Assembly (NCBI GenBank): GCA_949130485.1 | Contig: OX422205.1 | Coordinates: forward strand, 2,710,415 to 2,774,414 | DNA length: 64,000 bases | Direction of reading: 5' to 3' | Source: Agelas oroides | Lineage: Eukaryota; Porifera; Demospongiae; Agelasida; Agelasidae | Shown here: piece after piece, positions 43,168-55,048 of the stretch | Numbering within the stretch: the first letter of the stretch is position 1 | Layout: each line of letters opens with the position of its first letter | The notes under the pieces: generated by a model | The model's database searches: none | The model's input: only the letters and a program-made list of their open reading frames with translations | Told to the model about the DNA's origin: nothing | Program-made: the position numbers and the translations under genes

Positions 43168-43312
43168 ATGAAAGCAGGAAAACCATTTCCTATTTCACGT
43201 TCTCTCGTTTCCGATGACCTGGGACTGGGGTTCCAGAGTACACGAGTACAAAGCGCGAAAATTATTGCCACCGTGACCATCGCAACACCTGTCTCCACCG
43301 TCTATGCAGACA
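43168..43312 (+). CDS. CIP2A: CIP2A-like exon 1
   Basis: Open from an ATG (MKAGKPFPISRS...) for 48 codons plus one base, then gtaagt. The last base, A, completes ATG with the first two bases of exon 2, so the exon could be either coding or a 5' leader that supplies the first base of the start codon. Codons here look less conserved than in exon 2. Confidence 0.45.
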
Positions 43313-46300
43313 GTAAGTAACTAAGTTCATAACAGGAGTTAGACATGGCAAGGGAAACCTAGTGGTAGTATGCCCACTGTAAGTGTCCTGGCCTTATGGC
43401 AAAGTAGGCTGTTCCCATATTAAATTTGCAGGTATTTTGGCTTAATATAAATTTGTTTATAAGATCAAGCAATGTTAACTGTTCCCATTGCGCAAATGAT
43501 GACTTGAATCTGGGTGGACAAACTAGCTTGTTCTGTCTATTTACCTAGCCTAGCTACACATGTTCAAAGTCTCTCTTCTTGTGTTCTGGGGCACAATCCC
43601 ATTCTCAGAATCCTGGCTACAGGCCTGCAAATAAGGAATACAAAAGCACTGGCTAGCCTCATTCCCAGGCTCTCCTAGCCTTCCTTTAGGAGGGGGAGAA
43701 CCTGGTATATTTTGTCATGGGCATGATGTCAAGGGTAGACATGGAGTATAGACAGTACTTAATTCTGCACAGCTACACTGCGCGGAAGTCTCCCAAGTTG
43801 TGGAAGTTGTCCCACGTAGCTCAGAGCTCATGATTGCTGCAAGTGCATACTTTACGGTACATAGCTATAATAGAACCAAAACCGTTTACTAAGACAGCCA
43901 TAAATCGCAAGGCAGAACCGATGTAGTAGATCCTCAGTGTGTCAGACATGGCACCTGACGGGGCAGCATGGCATTTTGATTTGTTGTGTGTTGTAAGCTA
44001 GCATTGTTGCTGACCACGTTGTCAACATTTAACTCAAGAAATTGACCAGCTCTACATAAGTATGCATCACATAGCTACACAAAGGTAATACCTTGTTCTA
44101 GATGCGTAGACCACTAGGGAGGTGCTTAGGTAACCCTGAGCGAGTAGCACATGCAGCAGGAGTACTACTACTATGGTACACAGGTGTGAGCTAAGTTTCA
44201 AACTCAAATCATGCATGAGCTGATCAAATCTCTGCGTGTGAGCATCATTCATACATTGGAGTCTATGAATATTTCTGTGCATGAGATTCTGCATGTAGAT
44301 TGTAGTGAAGGCCCAATTTCTAAGGCTAGTCTTGTGCTACACAGTCCAAGGAGCTACTTACAAATCTACCAAGGAGATTTCATAAGATTTTTAGATTCAG
44401 ATTTGTATTATGTATTAAGGTCAGTCCAGTAGTGTGGTAGTCCAGTCCAGGTTGTGATCTCTAGAAAATTAGTGGCTACAACCGGAGTACATAAACAGAA
44501 GCATAGTGCAGAGCCATTGGGCCTGAAATGTAGATTTTATGCCAGACTGCTGGAAGAGTCCATCAAGAGGACAGTATTGGTGTGTTCTTGTTCTGTGTAG
44601 CTAGCTATCAGTAATAGTATGTACGTAAAACACAATGTATTTGCTATACCATACAAGTATAGCTCCATACATAACTACGTTATTTGCAGCAGGTGTTACA
44701 ACATAGATATTTCCATTAGCTCTGTACCTTGCTTCTGTAGGGCTGCTAGTTGTTCCAGAGCTCATCATATTCTGTGCATTCAAATGTGCATGTAGGCATG
44801 ATGAACAAAGGGCAAAGTCTCAGCCTAGTCTTGTGCTGCATTGTCCAAGAAGCTACTTTCATCAAGTCTACTAGTGAAACTAGACACAATAATAGATTCT
44901 GATCTGCAATTATACTCAGTATACACTTCCGAACAATAAACCTTGCACATACAAGGCACATAGGTTTCGTCAAAGACTGAGGGGGACAGAGCTTGAGGCA
45001 TAAGGTAGGGTGGCAAAACGTGCCTTTGAGGAGTTTGCAAATGTTGAGGAGGTGTTGCAGCCTTTGAGGAGTTTGCAAGTGTTGAGGAGGTGTTGCAGCC
45101 ATTGCCTAATACCGCAGTGGCATAACGTGTCTTTGAGGAGTTTGCAGACGTTAATGAGGTGTTGCAGCCATTGCCTAATACTGCAGTGGCATGATGTAGT
45201 AACTTCACTATCACCATCTTTGCGCTTCACTCTGCTCACGTCTTTATCTTGGGTTCCTTAGTGGTGGTTTCAAACATTGACTGCGCTCTGATGGGCTCTC
45301 TGACTCCACTTCCCCGAACCTTTTTGCTCTACTCTGTCTAGCACTCTGCCTTCGCTTCTTGGTGTTGCTGCTGACAGCACTCTGCTGGCCCCTCCAGCAC
45401 AGTATGAGACCACTAAGACCGCTATCACCACTACAGCACTAGGGCCAGAGTTTGTATAAACCCAATTGCTTTCCTAAGCATGACGAATGTTTGGGTGTAT
45501 TTATAAAACCACACCCTGCCAATCAAGAACAGACAATGCAAGTTTAGTATCCTTGTCCTAAGGCGCTCAGCAATTAAGGTCATACCAGTAATCCAGGCCA
45601 GTGTTTGCAGAATCTCTTCATGCATGGCCCTTACTTGAAGTGACTACAGGTAGTTTCTTGGGATGAACCTCAGTGAGCCCCACACTAGCAAGTTAAATGA
45701 GAGTAGTGACTGTGTGATGTATTGATGTTTGCATACCATAAATATACTCTTCCACAAATAATAAACTCATGTCAGGATAAGTTCAAAGTAGTCGACTCCC
45801 CTTCAACATGGTTGAGATGGTCATAAGAGGCAATCAGGAGGCGTAACTTGAGCATGAATACCTCTGTGTGAGAGCTTAGGCACCAGGCTTCTCACCAGGG
45901 TGGCATGCAGGAATTATGGTGCCCACTATATAGTGTGCCTATGCATGGTGACTTACGACTACTATTCCGGCTTCCTGTGCACAATAGGCCAGGCTGTGTG
46001 CTAGGGCCACCCATGTGTAGAACACCAAGTAGTCCATACTTTATAATACCTGCCCAAGCAAGACAATGGTTGCTATTTTCTAGATCAACCAACCAGCAAA
46101 CAATCCATTTCAAAAGCTGCTCATGTAAGACTTGCATGCATATGAGGCAGCTTGAGTTCATTAGACAGTTCCTGCTAAGTGTCCATGCATGATCTGTGTG
46201 CTGTGACAAGCTGTGAGTCAACACTGGCTGCTCATTCGGGCTTGCCTGAGGATGGTGAAGCATCTTCCTAGTTTTTAATGACCACTTACCGTATATGTTC

Positions 46301-49300
46301 AGCAGTCTGGTCTGTAGTAAATTACCACAGTAAAACAGGATGGGATGTTGCTTGACATAAAATTCTTTTTCTAATAATAGTGTCTGAAGATTTCTTGAAT
46401 GTACTTGGTGTGGTGCAGAGAGTGACCGCGGTTACAAAGCCAGAATATGTCAGGGAACTGGAAAGACAGATTGATGTAAGTGTTTGCTGACATACTGTTA
46501 TGCAGTTGTATGACCAACATAGATCACCAATGTTTTCTCATTATATATGTGCTTCATGAAGCAGTCAAGTGGGAGATAACTAGCCTCGTTCCCAGGCCCT
46601 GCGCGCGTTCGTCGCTTGCAGTACGAAATTCGCGCAGAGGGCCTGGGCTCGTTCATCACGTGATGCGTGCCGCAGCTTACGTCACGACCCTTCTACTAGA
46701 ATCAATGATGTCATAGATGAGCTAGCACCTTGTTTACCGTTGAAAGAGGCCCCCCGAGATCACAGTAATGGTTAGCGTGCAAACTTACCTAAGTGTTAAA
46801 AGTCTCGGCAGCGCAAGAGCACAAGCTGCCATGCTTAGGTGGATAGTAGACGTCTATATTCAGATACCTTGGCCACATCGTGTTACTAGGTCGAACCTAG
46901 ATTTCGGCTCCTTGTCTTCAGCTCGAGTTGACTATTGTAGTCTACCGTACGCGCATGACCTGTTCCAGGTTCTTCCAACTCCATTTGTGGTGATCTCTGC
47001 AACATAGCGATTTTGCTATATCTGGTGTGACGTAAAATGACGCCTGCGGCACGCATCACGTGATGAACGAGCCCAGGCCCTCTGCGCGAATTTCGTACTG
47101 CAAGCGACGAACGCGCGCAGGGCCTGAGAACGAGGCTAGGAGATAACAGTTAAGTGAACACTCTAGGTAGGTATATAGGGCTTCATGCATTTAATTTTGT
47201 GCACTCAGATGACACAATAATAGTCGTGGTTATGTGATAATGAGCCACAGGCGAGTGTATTACATAACCAAGACCAATATTGTGTCATCTGAGTGCACTA
47301 ATTAAATTGGCATGAAGCCCTACCTAAAGTGTTCTGAATGTTTTAGTGCTGTCACATGACCTTCAGCTAGTGGCAGGTTTTATTGTTGCTGATTGAGTCA
47401 TTCCAAACAGTCGAGAAAGCCGTTGTGTGCATGGCTCAAGAAGGGTGTTGTACTAGTATTTCATCTTATGGCTAGTTTAAAAAGGTAGACATGGAATTGA
47501 GAGATGTTTTACATGTATTAACAACAAAGTAGCCTAAACGACTGGTGGATTCATACATATCTGGAGCACATGGGTTGCTGGTCAAATCGATGTCCTCAAC
47601 CATAACGTTGTTACAGTAGTCAATGCTAGTAGACTTGTTAGGGAACCTGCTAGATGCATCATGGAAGTCTGAAAAGGCAATACCAAATAAGTTAACGCTT
47701 TGTACATGTAGGTTTTTGTGTACGTTATACTTTACTAGCCTCGTTCCAGACCCCGCCCAGCTTTCCGTTGCTTGAAGTACGGAAAAGCGGGGAGAACCTG
47801 GTATAATTTTTCACGTGAGTGAGTAGGGGTAGAGAGAAGGGTAGAAAGGACTTAATTGAGCGTAGGCAGAGCATCGATGTGCCCACGCACGTAGTTGATC
47901 GATAATCGACAGTACACGTAGCTGTTTTGTAGTAGGAGCCTGTTCTGGCAGTTTTTTCGAACAATAAGCGCAGAGAAAACTTGAGCAAAGCCTAGGAAAG
48001 GGCCGCCTTAGCAGCACCTTGAAAGCCATTCTCCGGGGTGTACAGCGGTCAGTTTGCCAGGTAAACGAGCAGGTTAGCATGATTTTCAAATGTACGGGTC
48101 TGTGTACGCTCACCATAGCTTTCCATACTGCCAGGTAATGTAGCATAGTGCCGTCTAGTCCCATTCTGTCGGCCATAAAGCTGAACGAATGTATTCTGTC
48201 CATACAGCGTGGGCGAGTTCATTCGTTCACCCACATGTAATTAAGTTCTCTCTACCTATGACGTTTCTCACGTGATAAATTTTACCAGGCTCTCCCCTTT
48301 CCTTTCGATTTTTCGTTCACGCGCGGGGAGAGCCTGGGAACGAGGCTAATACTTTACTGTATACGAGGGTATTCGCAAATAAATAATCAAATCAATCTTT
48401 GAGTGCACACAACTTCATAACTTTATGCAACGTTTCGGTCCCGTAGGACCTTCTTCAGGCATGCAATGCTGGACACTCTGTACAAAACAGACAATGCAAA
48501 ATGCTCACAGTTATTGCTTAAATACAGAAAACGCAGACTAGAGTCAATTGTTCGTGGCGTACGCTGTGTTAGCGTACGCCATGACGCTGTACGCTGTGAC
48601 TGCGTACGCCGTGATGTCACTCATCCAGATTCAGCCCGTGTGGAGACAGCGTTCTGAGGGTGAAGATCCAGAAGCTCTCTCTTTCTCTTCTCCATTGTGT
48701 GCAGCTCCTGTCGATCTTATGGTAGACTACCATAAACACATGTTTTTGTGTAGTTGCTTCTCTGCTGTTTAAGCTTTTCCATGAAGTGAATAGTGGACTT
48801 GGCATCCATTCGTTAAGCACCAAGGATGCCCACTTTAGCACAATCCTCAACAGCATCAAAGGCTTACCAGCCCATTCTGCGCAGAAGCAGCCAGTTTTGT
48901 ACCTTCAGTCAGCAATCTCTTCTATACACATCATTTCATGTTTTTCATGCTGTAAGTATGAATTAATGCAATCACCTGACCAAAGTCTAAATACTTGATT
49001 GGTTGGAGGTCACATGATCAACACTAAGTGTCGTATATTGTCACTGAAAGTTCAGATTAAGGGAACTAGGAGGTTCCGTGATGAGTGTACATACAGACTT
49101 CCCCCCAGTTGAGAAGAATGAGGTGATACTCACATAGATAAAGGTGCTACCATTTGAGAATTTGCGTTGGGTGAACTACAGACTCTCGAGTGCAAAAGAG
49201 TTGGAGAACAGAAGTAAATCCTTTTTGTAGCCTCGTGGGCCTATTTTAATTAGTCAAATGTTGCTTAGTGGGCTAGCTGATAAAGTACGACAGGTTGTTG

Positions 49301-52300
49301 GTGGTATATGTATGGAGGGGACCCTTAGGGAAGGTCAATGTGCTTGTACACTAATCCAGCCTCCTTTGTGCAATTGATGTAAAAGCATGCCAAGCTGTAA
49401 CTTCCAGTGATTTGGATCATGAAAATCATCACCCAGCTACTTGATGGTAACTACGTAGTCCATACTATTAGATCTGCACAGTTGTTACTTCCAACCACCC
49501 ATAGATTAACTGCATGCTTTTCCCCCTAGTTCACATAACTTGCCTGAATAGAATTTGAGTTTATTCTGCGACAATAAACGTAGGAAAGTGGGCTTGACTG
49601 TAACAGGTCATTTTTGGCGAAGTATACACTACAAGTGAATTATGCATCGCAAAGCCAGGGTAAGTACAAAATGCACTTCCACTTACGTACCTCACAATGA
49701 AAATAATTTGTCACACTCCAGTTGCTCTATAGATGGTGTTCTGAGGCAGTAGGTTGGTCAGTTGGAAAGTCAAACAGATCCAGGTTTAGTTACCACGGTG
49801 TTCTACTTGTGGGCATGGTAGAGTTATGAACTTCTGTGTGCGTTTGGTAACCATCAGCTGTTAGTCGATATATCTGCAGCATGCTGCAAATTTGCCCTTA
49901 ATGAATAACTTCATGAAGTCCTGTGGTTTCACTACTTCCATGTGAATTACATCTCTGTAGGTGTTGATGAGTACCTACAGTGGCCTGCATTGCACCATTC
50001 ACACCCTTTCTCCATCAATTCCACATCTAATGGACTGCTTATCTGCACTGTTGAGACTTTTAGGAAACCAGAACATTCCTCCTACCACTACTCTGAAGAC
50101 CTTGACACTGCTGCATACGTTTGGTATGTTGTCATTGGATCTACAACCAGTCACTTTTATATAACTAGTGGAAATGGTAGGGGCAAGTCTGAGCAAGCGA
50201 TGCAGAGCAGCATACACACCATGCATGTCTGTAGTGAAGGTCTGTAACGAAAGAGATATCATACTATGGATGTTCTGCCTAGACTGCTATCATAGCTGAC
50301 TGCTAACAAAGGATGGCCTCCTGCTAACTTCTGCTAACTCAGAACTCACTGCCTGGCTTGCCATGCACAGTTCTTACTTACACAAGTTGCTACGTATGCA
50401 CGCTAAATACACTGCTGTTCAATTTTGAAAAATCAAGAATCTCAACTTACACAAGTTCTCATGGTGTCAAATAAGCTGAAAGTTTTCATAGCAAAAGTTA
50501 CTACTGTTGGTCTGTTTTGGCTCTTATAGCTTGGCAGTCCAATTTTCTGTCTTGTTTGAAATCCGCAGGAAGGTGAGAGCTTTCCTTCAGCTCTACGTAG
50601 CTTTTTACTGCATGTTTAATAATTGTAACTTGTCTACTTCTCAAGATCAGTTGCGATATATGCAACCTCGAGCTGACTCAGGTCATACGCCACGCAATGT
50701 TTATCTTACAGCTCAACGTCATTGTGCATGTTAGCTTCTGTTGGGTAATTAATCTTAGATTAATTGTATAATTTCTAGTGTGGCAGACCAACATTGAGAA
50801 ATGACTGACCAAACTGAAGGTGCTTGGACACTTGTCTGACCACTTGTTAAGCCTTATTTCGAGCTCAAACACACCATCCAAGTGTAGACGGCTACAGTAA
50901 TTAACACCCAGTTCATCCTGCATATCATGGGCATTGCTCAAAGTACTTACGTACCGTAGTCTTTGCTCACAACTACCTCCACTCAATGACAGAGTAGCCT
51001 CGTTCCCAGGCTTCCCTGCTCTGGAACGTGAATATGCAGGGAGCCTGGTATCTTTTCTCACATGAGCATGACGTAATCGAAGGGGCCAGATCAGAATTTT
51101 CAGAACAGAAAGGCAACGTTTTACACGCTGTTCATCCACATATACGCTCAATGCTCAGTGTGTGGGATATTCACTCTTTGCTAGCTACGTAGATATGTAA
51201 AGTAATTTACCCACATCTTCACTCTTTCTGCTGTTCTGAGTCTTCAGTGTACATTAGGAGTAACAGTTCCTGTACATAGCCTGTTAATGATGAGCCACCA
51301 TAAGATGGTATGGAAGTAACATTTCCAGGCTGTCAGAAGCTCTTAACAGGGTTGTGAGGAGTGTGGTACACTTACTTTAGTATTGTCTCTTTACTAACAG
51401 CACTCAATGATTCTCTGTGCAAACAGCTAACATCCCAGCTGAAAGCTTTATCTGTGTTGGTTAGCATTCTGCAGAAAGGACGAGATGGAGATGAACTCAC
51501 AAAAGAAGTAAGTGCATGGATGTGTCATGACCTTCAGCCAATTACATATATATAGATGTGTCAGTTACAAACTGGGACGTACAGTAAATACGTTTATGTT
51601 GTAACAATATCATTGTGGTGAAGGTTGGATATGTTTTCTGTGCATTCCTACCTCAATAACCTCATACATTCTCTCTCAGAGGAGCCCTTTTTCTTGAGCA
51701 GTAGGGAGTTTGTAAAGTAGGAGTGCCTTGAAGACACTTCAGGTTGAGAAAGAGCACCAGGAATACCTAGTAGCAGTTTCTCTGCCATCTTGCTCCAAGT
51801 TCAAATATAGCCTTACAACCTAAATGACTCAAGTGTTGAATAAGGTTTGATGGAGTAATTGGAATCTGCTCCACTAGAACTCTTGAATGTTGTCACTTCC
51901 CTTGATGCGCTCAGTCCCTTGATGCACTCACTCCCTTGATACGCTCACTCCCTTGATACGCTCACCTCCCTTGATACGCTCACTTCCCTTGATACGCTCA
52001 CCTCCCTTGATACGCTCACTTCCCTTGATACGCTCACCTCCCTTGATACGCTCACCTCCCTTGATACGCTCACTTCCCTTGATACGCTCACTTCCCTTGA
52101 TACGCTCACCTCCCTTGATACGCTCACTTCCCTTGATACGCTCACTTCCCTTGATACGCTCACTTCCCTTGATACGCTCACCTCCCTTGATACGCTCACT
52201 TCCCTTGATACGCTCACCTCCCTTGATACGCTCACTTCCCTTGATACGCTCACTTCCCTTGATACGCTCACTTCCCTTGATACGCTCACCTCCCTTGATA

Positions 52301-54353
52301 CGCTCACTCCCTTGATACGCTCACTTCCCTTGATACGCTCACCTCCCTTGATACGCTCACCTCCCTTGATACGCTCACTTCCCTTGATACGCTCACTTCC
52401 CTTGATACGCTCACTTCCCTTGATACGCTCACTTCCCTTGATACGCTCACTTCCCTTGATACACTCACTTCCCTTGATACGCTCACTTCCCTTGATACGC
52501 TCACTTCCCTTGATACACTCACTTCCCTTGATACGCTCTCTTCCCTTGATACGCTCACCTCCCTTGATACGCTCACCTCCCTTGATACGCTCACTTCCCT
52601 TGATACGCTCACTTCCCTTGATACGCTCACTTCCCTTGATACGCTCACTTCCCTTGATACGCTCACTTCCCTTGATACACTCACTTCCCATGTGGAAGGA
52701 TAAAAACCGCCTGGTATCAACTATTTGCACGTGCACAGCCATTTCTGCTATACTTCCAGACAAGATATTTGAAAGTAGTATGTATATGTAGAAAACGACG
52801 CTCACTCAGCTGATTGATTTTGGCAATCGTCAATCGTAAGTGGTAACAATGCTGAGACTTCAAGACAATGCTGTAGCTACCCTGCCCTGTACCCAACCAG
52901 CTTGTTCCTTGCAGCTACCAACTAGTTTCGGTAAGTCATTATGCTACGAGGTGCTGTTATTTGCATGCTTGACTGTAAACAAGGCATCTTTGCATATACG
53001 TATATACAAGGCCAAGAGCGCATAAGAACGGGCGGTTAGAGTAAGAGCGTGTAACTCCAATAGAAGCCCGTAGTCCAGGCAAAATTATTGAACCGTACTA
53101 AAAATAGAACACCTGGTCACGTGCACGTTTAGCAACAATGCATAATGGCTTATGTCAACGCAGCGTGCGCAGGGCGTGTTACTATTTTTAGTACTGGCGG
53201 TAAATTCCGCACGGTTTCAAATTTTACGTAGTTACACGCTCTTACTCTAGCCGCCCGTTCTTATGCGCTCTTGACAAGGCCAATAGCCTCCATTTTCATG
53301 GAGTTGAAGGTAATTTTAACTGACAATAGACGGCTGCATGTCACATGAAGTCACCATCTTTCGATGATATGAAATATATCGGACGTATACAACTTTTGAA
53401 CGTAAACGGATTCCCAGGTTTTTCAGGGAATGGTTGCACATGCATAAACAGTCAATACCAGGCCATACAAAACTGATGTAGGTCAGTGATAGAAGCTTCA
53501 AATGCTGCTTTGACGCTTTTGCTGGCACTATTAGACAGCCTACTATAGATCTTAGGATGAAGACTATAGATGACTCTTCACTATTAGACAGCCTACTATA
53601 GATCTTAGGATGAAGACTATAGATGACTCTTCACTATTAGACAGCCTACTATAGATCTTAGGATGAAGACTATAGATGACTCTTCACTATTAGACAGCCT
53701 ACTATAGATCTTAGGATGAAGACCATAGATGACTCTTCACTATTAGACAGCCTACTATAGATCTTAGGATGAAGACTATAGATGACTCTTCACTATTAGA
53801 CAGCCTACTATAGATCTTAGGATGAAGACTATAGATGACTCTTCACTATTAGACAGCCTACGTACTATAGATCTTAGGATGAAGACTATAGATGACTCTT
53901 CACTATTAGACAGCCTACTATAGATCTTAGGATGAAGACTATAGATGACTCTTCACTATTAGACAGCCTACTATAGATCTTAGGATGAAGACTATAGATG
54001 ACTCTTCACTATTAGACAGCCTACTATAGATCTTAGGATGAAGACTATAGATGACTCTTCACTATTAGACAGCCTACTATTTGTGACACTACATACTTGT
54101 CATTTACTGCTACATACATACTGCATACACAATGCATCACTATTGTGTGACACGAGGAGCCTTTTATTTAGATTAGTGAAGGAATTAAGCCCTTGTGTCT
54201 ACACACTTACCTATCTAGCTGTGTTACTAAGTTCTAATGTGCATTAAACTTTCATCAGGGCCTCAGACTTGTGCAAAGGCTTACTTATGGGCTGAAGGTT
54301 TCCTGCCCCAACGGATACGTGGAGGATGTTCTCAAGTTTGCAATAAAACTCAT
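43168..54353 (+). CDS. CIP2A: CIP2A-like armadillo protein, five 5' exons, continues right
   Basis: Five plus-strand exons with GT-AG borders and matching phases: 43168-43312, 46381-46475, 49961-50123, 51401-51507, 54259-54353. Joined, exons 2-5 read SEDFLNVLGVVQRVTAVTKP..., DVLMSTYSGLHCTIHT..., LMDCLSALLRLLGNQNIPP..., ALNDSLCKQLTSQLKALSVL..., EGLRLVQRLTYGLKVSCPNG... This follows, in order and spacing, the start of vertebrate CIP2A as I recall it, including the LLQKLTY-like segment. CIP2A is a cytoplasmic/nuclear scaffold with an armadillo N-terminus and coiled-coil tail. It inhibits PP2A-B56 and binds TOPBP1 in mitosis. The homology was recognised by eye. The start may be the ATG at 43168, or an ATG split A|TG across intron 1. 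Introns hold MITEs and tandem arrays. Later exons lie to the right. Confidence 0.6.
43313..46380 (+). other. CIP2A-like intron 1
   Basis: 3.07 kb from gtaagt to aatag. Contains a one-sided Mutator-like MITE end near 43655 ('ctagcctcattcccaggctc') and the tandem repeat at 45004-45200. No other gene was recognised. Confidence 0.55.
45004..45200. repeat. Short degenerate tandem repeat
   Basis: Four diverged copies of 'tttgaggagtttgcaaatgt' followed by 'tgaggaggtgttgcagcc', with and without a 'cattgcctaatac' extension. Confidence 0.75.
46381..46475 (+). CDS. CIP2A: CIP2A-like exon 2
   Basis: Follows a pyrimidine-rich acceptor (ttctttttctaataatag) and ends at gtaagt. Encodes SEDFLNVLGVVQRVTAVTKP then EYVRELERQID. 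Enters in phase 1 and leaves in phase 0. Confidence 0.65.
46581..47138. mobile_element. Mutator-like MITE, 558 bases
   Basis: Starts tagcctcgttcccaggccct and ends in the inverted counterpart (..gaacgaggcta). Terminal inverted repeats are about 105 bases. It is flanked by a perfect 9-base duplication, ggagataac (46572-46580 and 47139-47147). Nine-base duplications with long inverted ends fit the Mutator superfamily. It lies in intron 2 of the CIP2A-like gene. An open stretch inside (46768-47007) is unrecognised. Confidence 0.85.
47155..47334. mobile_element. 180-base hairpin MITE
   Basis: Ends gaacactctaggtagg and cctacctaaagtgttc, with inverted similarity extending about 60 bases inward ('gtgcactcagatgacacaat' against 'attgtgtcatctgagtgcac'). 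Confidence 0.8.
47736..48348. mobile_element. Mutator-like MITE, 613 bases
   Basis: Starts tagcctcgttccagaccccg and ends cctgggaacgaggcta. It is flanked by a perfect 9-base duplication, atactttac (47727-47735 and 48349-48357). Its interior matches the interrupted MITE at 4014-4130. Confidence 0.85.
49961..50123 (+). CDS. CIP2A: CIP2A-like exon 3
   Basis: Acceptor 'catctctgtag', donor 'gtatgt'. Encodes VLMSTYSGLHCTIHTLSPSI through LKTLTLLHTF plus one base. Leucine spacing fits armadillo-type helices. Confidence 0.65.
50124..51400 (+). other. CIP2A-like intron 3
   Basis: 1.28 kb from gtatgt to aacag. Holds a one-sided Mutator-like MITE end at about 50996-51080 ('tagcctcgttcccaggcttc'). Otherwise featureless. 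Confidence 0.55.
51401..51507 (+). CDS. CIP2A: CIP2A-like exon 4
   Basis: Acceptor 'ctctttactaacag', donor 'gtaagt'. Encodes (A)LNDSLCKQLTSQLKALSVL then VSILQKGRDGDELTKE. Two leading bases complete the codon left by exon 3. Confidence 0.65.
51901..52689. repeat. 18-base tandem array, about 44 units
   Basis: Unit cacttcccttgatacgct, with variants (ctcccttg, tacact). Because 18 is a multiple of three, both strands stay open over long stretches (minus: repeated REVSVS or GSERIK; plus: repeated PLIRSL). It sits inside intron 4 of the CIP2A-like gene and is not taken as coding. Confidence 0.95.
53013..53273. mobile_element. 261-base MITE with 43-base inverted ends
   Basis: Starts caagagcgcataagaacggg and ends in its inverse complement (cccgttcttatgcgctcttg). 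A 7-base duplication, acaaggc, flanks it (53006-53012 and 53274-53280). In intron 4. Confidence 0.85.
53528..54079. repeat. 53-base tandem array, about 10 units
   Basis: Unit begins ctattagacagcctactata and continues gatcttaggatgaagactat. Units are almost identical; one near 53850 has a 4-base insertion (cctacgtactatag). High identity means recent expansion. It ends 180 bases before exon 5. Confidence 0.95.
54259..54353 (+). CDS. CIP2A: CIP2A-like exon 5
   Basis: Acceptor 'aaactttcatcag', donor 'gtgagt'. Encodes GLRLVQRLTYGLKVSCPNGY then VEDVLKFAIKL plus two bases. This is the segment closest to CIP2A in my reading. Confidence 0.65.
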
Positions 54354-55048
54354 GTGAGTTTAATCAACTTAGTGAATGCAGATAGCTGTCTATGTATTCT
54401 TTCTTAAGGTTACAATTTTGTTTCTGTTGATTATGTATTAAACGGAACAAATTAATAGAATGTAGCAAAAGCAAGGGGTGGGCGCTAGATACGTAAACTG
54501 GACGATTAGGCAAGTGGTATCCACCCAAGCATCTACGTATGGTGTGCATGCTACACAAGCTGTAACACATTCTTAGGCCTAGAGTCTCTGTTCCTGACAA
54601 TCTGTGTCCTATATATGTTCTGTGTTTTCAAGAACTAGAAACCAGCAATACAGTTGGTAATCAATCGATCAATCATTGCCGTGACCTCACCTGCCAATCT
54701 GTAGCGCTTGAAAGTAACATGTATCCGTTGTTACTGACTCGTGGGTACGTATATATTATTGGGAGGTCTTAGCTGCAGGCTGGCATTTATTTAGTGCCCA
54801 CAGGTTATTACAAATGTAGAATTCTGAGACAGGTACTGACAAATTTTAGCCACTGTATTTGCACAATAAATTGCTGTGTCGGCAGTTGCACCTCAGCATA
54901 GGTGGGCCCTTACTACATCTCTTTTGTACAAAAGGAGAAGGGGGGAGGGGGGGAACTGGCTCTGTGGTGGACATTTGATACATACTCTACAATATAGTAC
55001 TGTAGATTGACTGCTCTATATCTCAGAAATCATAACTGATATTAATCA
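54354..55048. other. Intronic or intergenic spacer
   Basis: Follows the exon 5 donor. No gene or repeat was recognised apart from a G-rich run at about 54938-54955. Confidence 0.45.

Larger units (their letters stand above)
46476..49960 (+). other. CIP2A-like intron 2
   Basis: 3.5 kb; about 40% is MITE sequence (46581-48348). At 48550-48615 'gcgtacgc-gtgat' words repeat. 48660-49960 shows no gene or family that I recognise. Confidence 0.55.

Noticed and set aside
48425-48470. 'cgtttcggtcccgtaggacc' motif resembling a Penelope-type element end
   Set aside because: Only this short motif is present, with no reverse transcriptase or GIY-YIG frame nearby.
51945-52805. Long open frames of REVSVS, GSERIK and PLIRSL repeats on both strands
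   Set aside because: They follow directly from an 18-base tandem unit with no stop codon; equal openness on both strands argues against coding.
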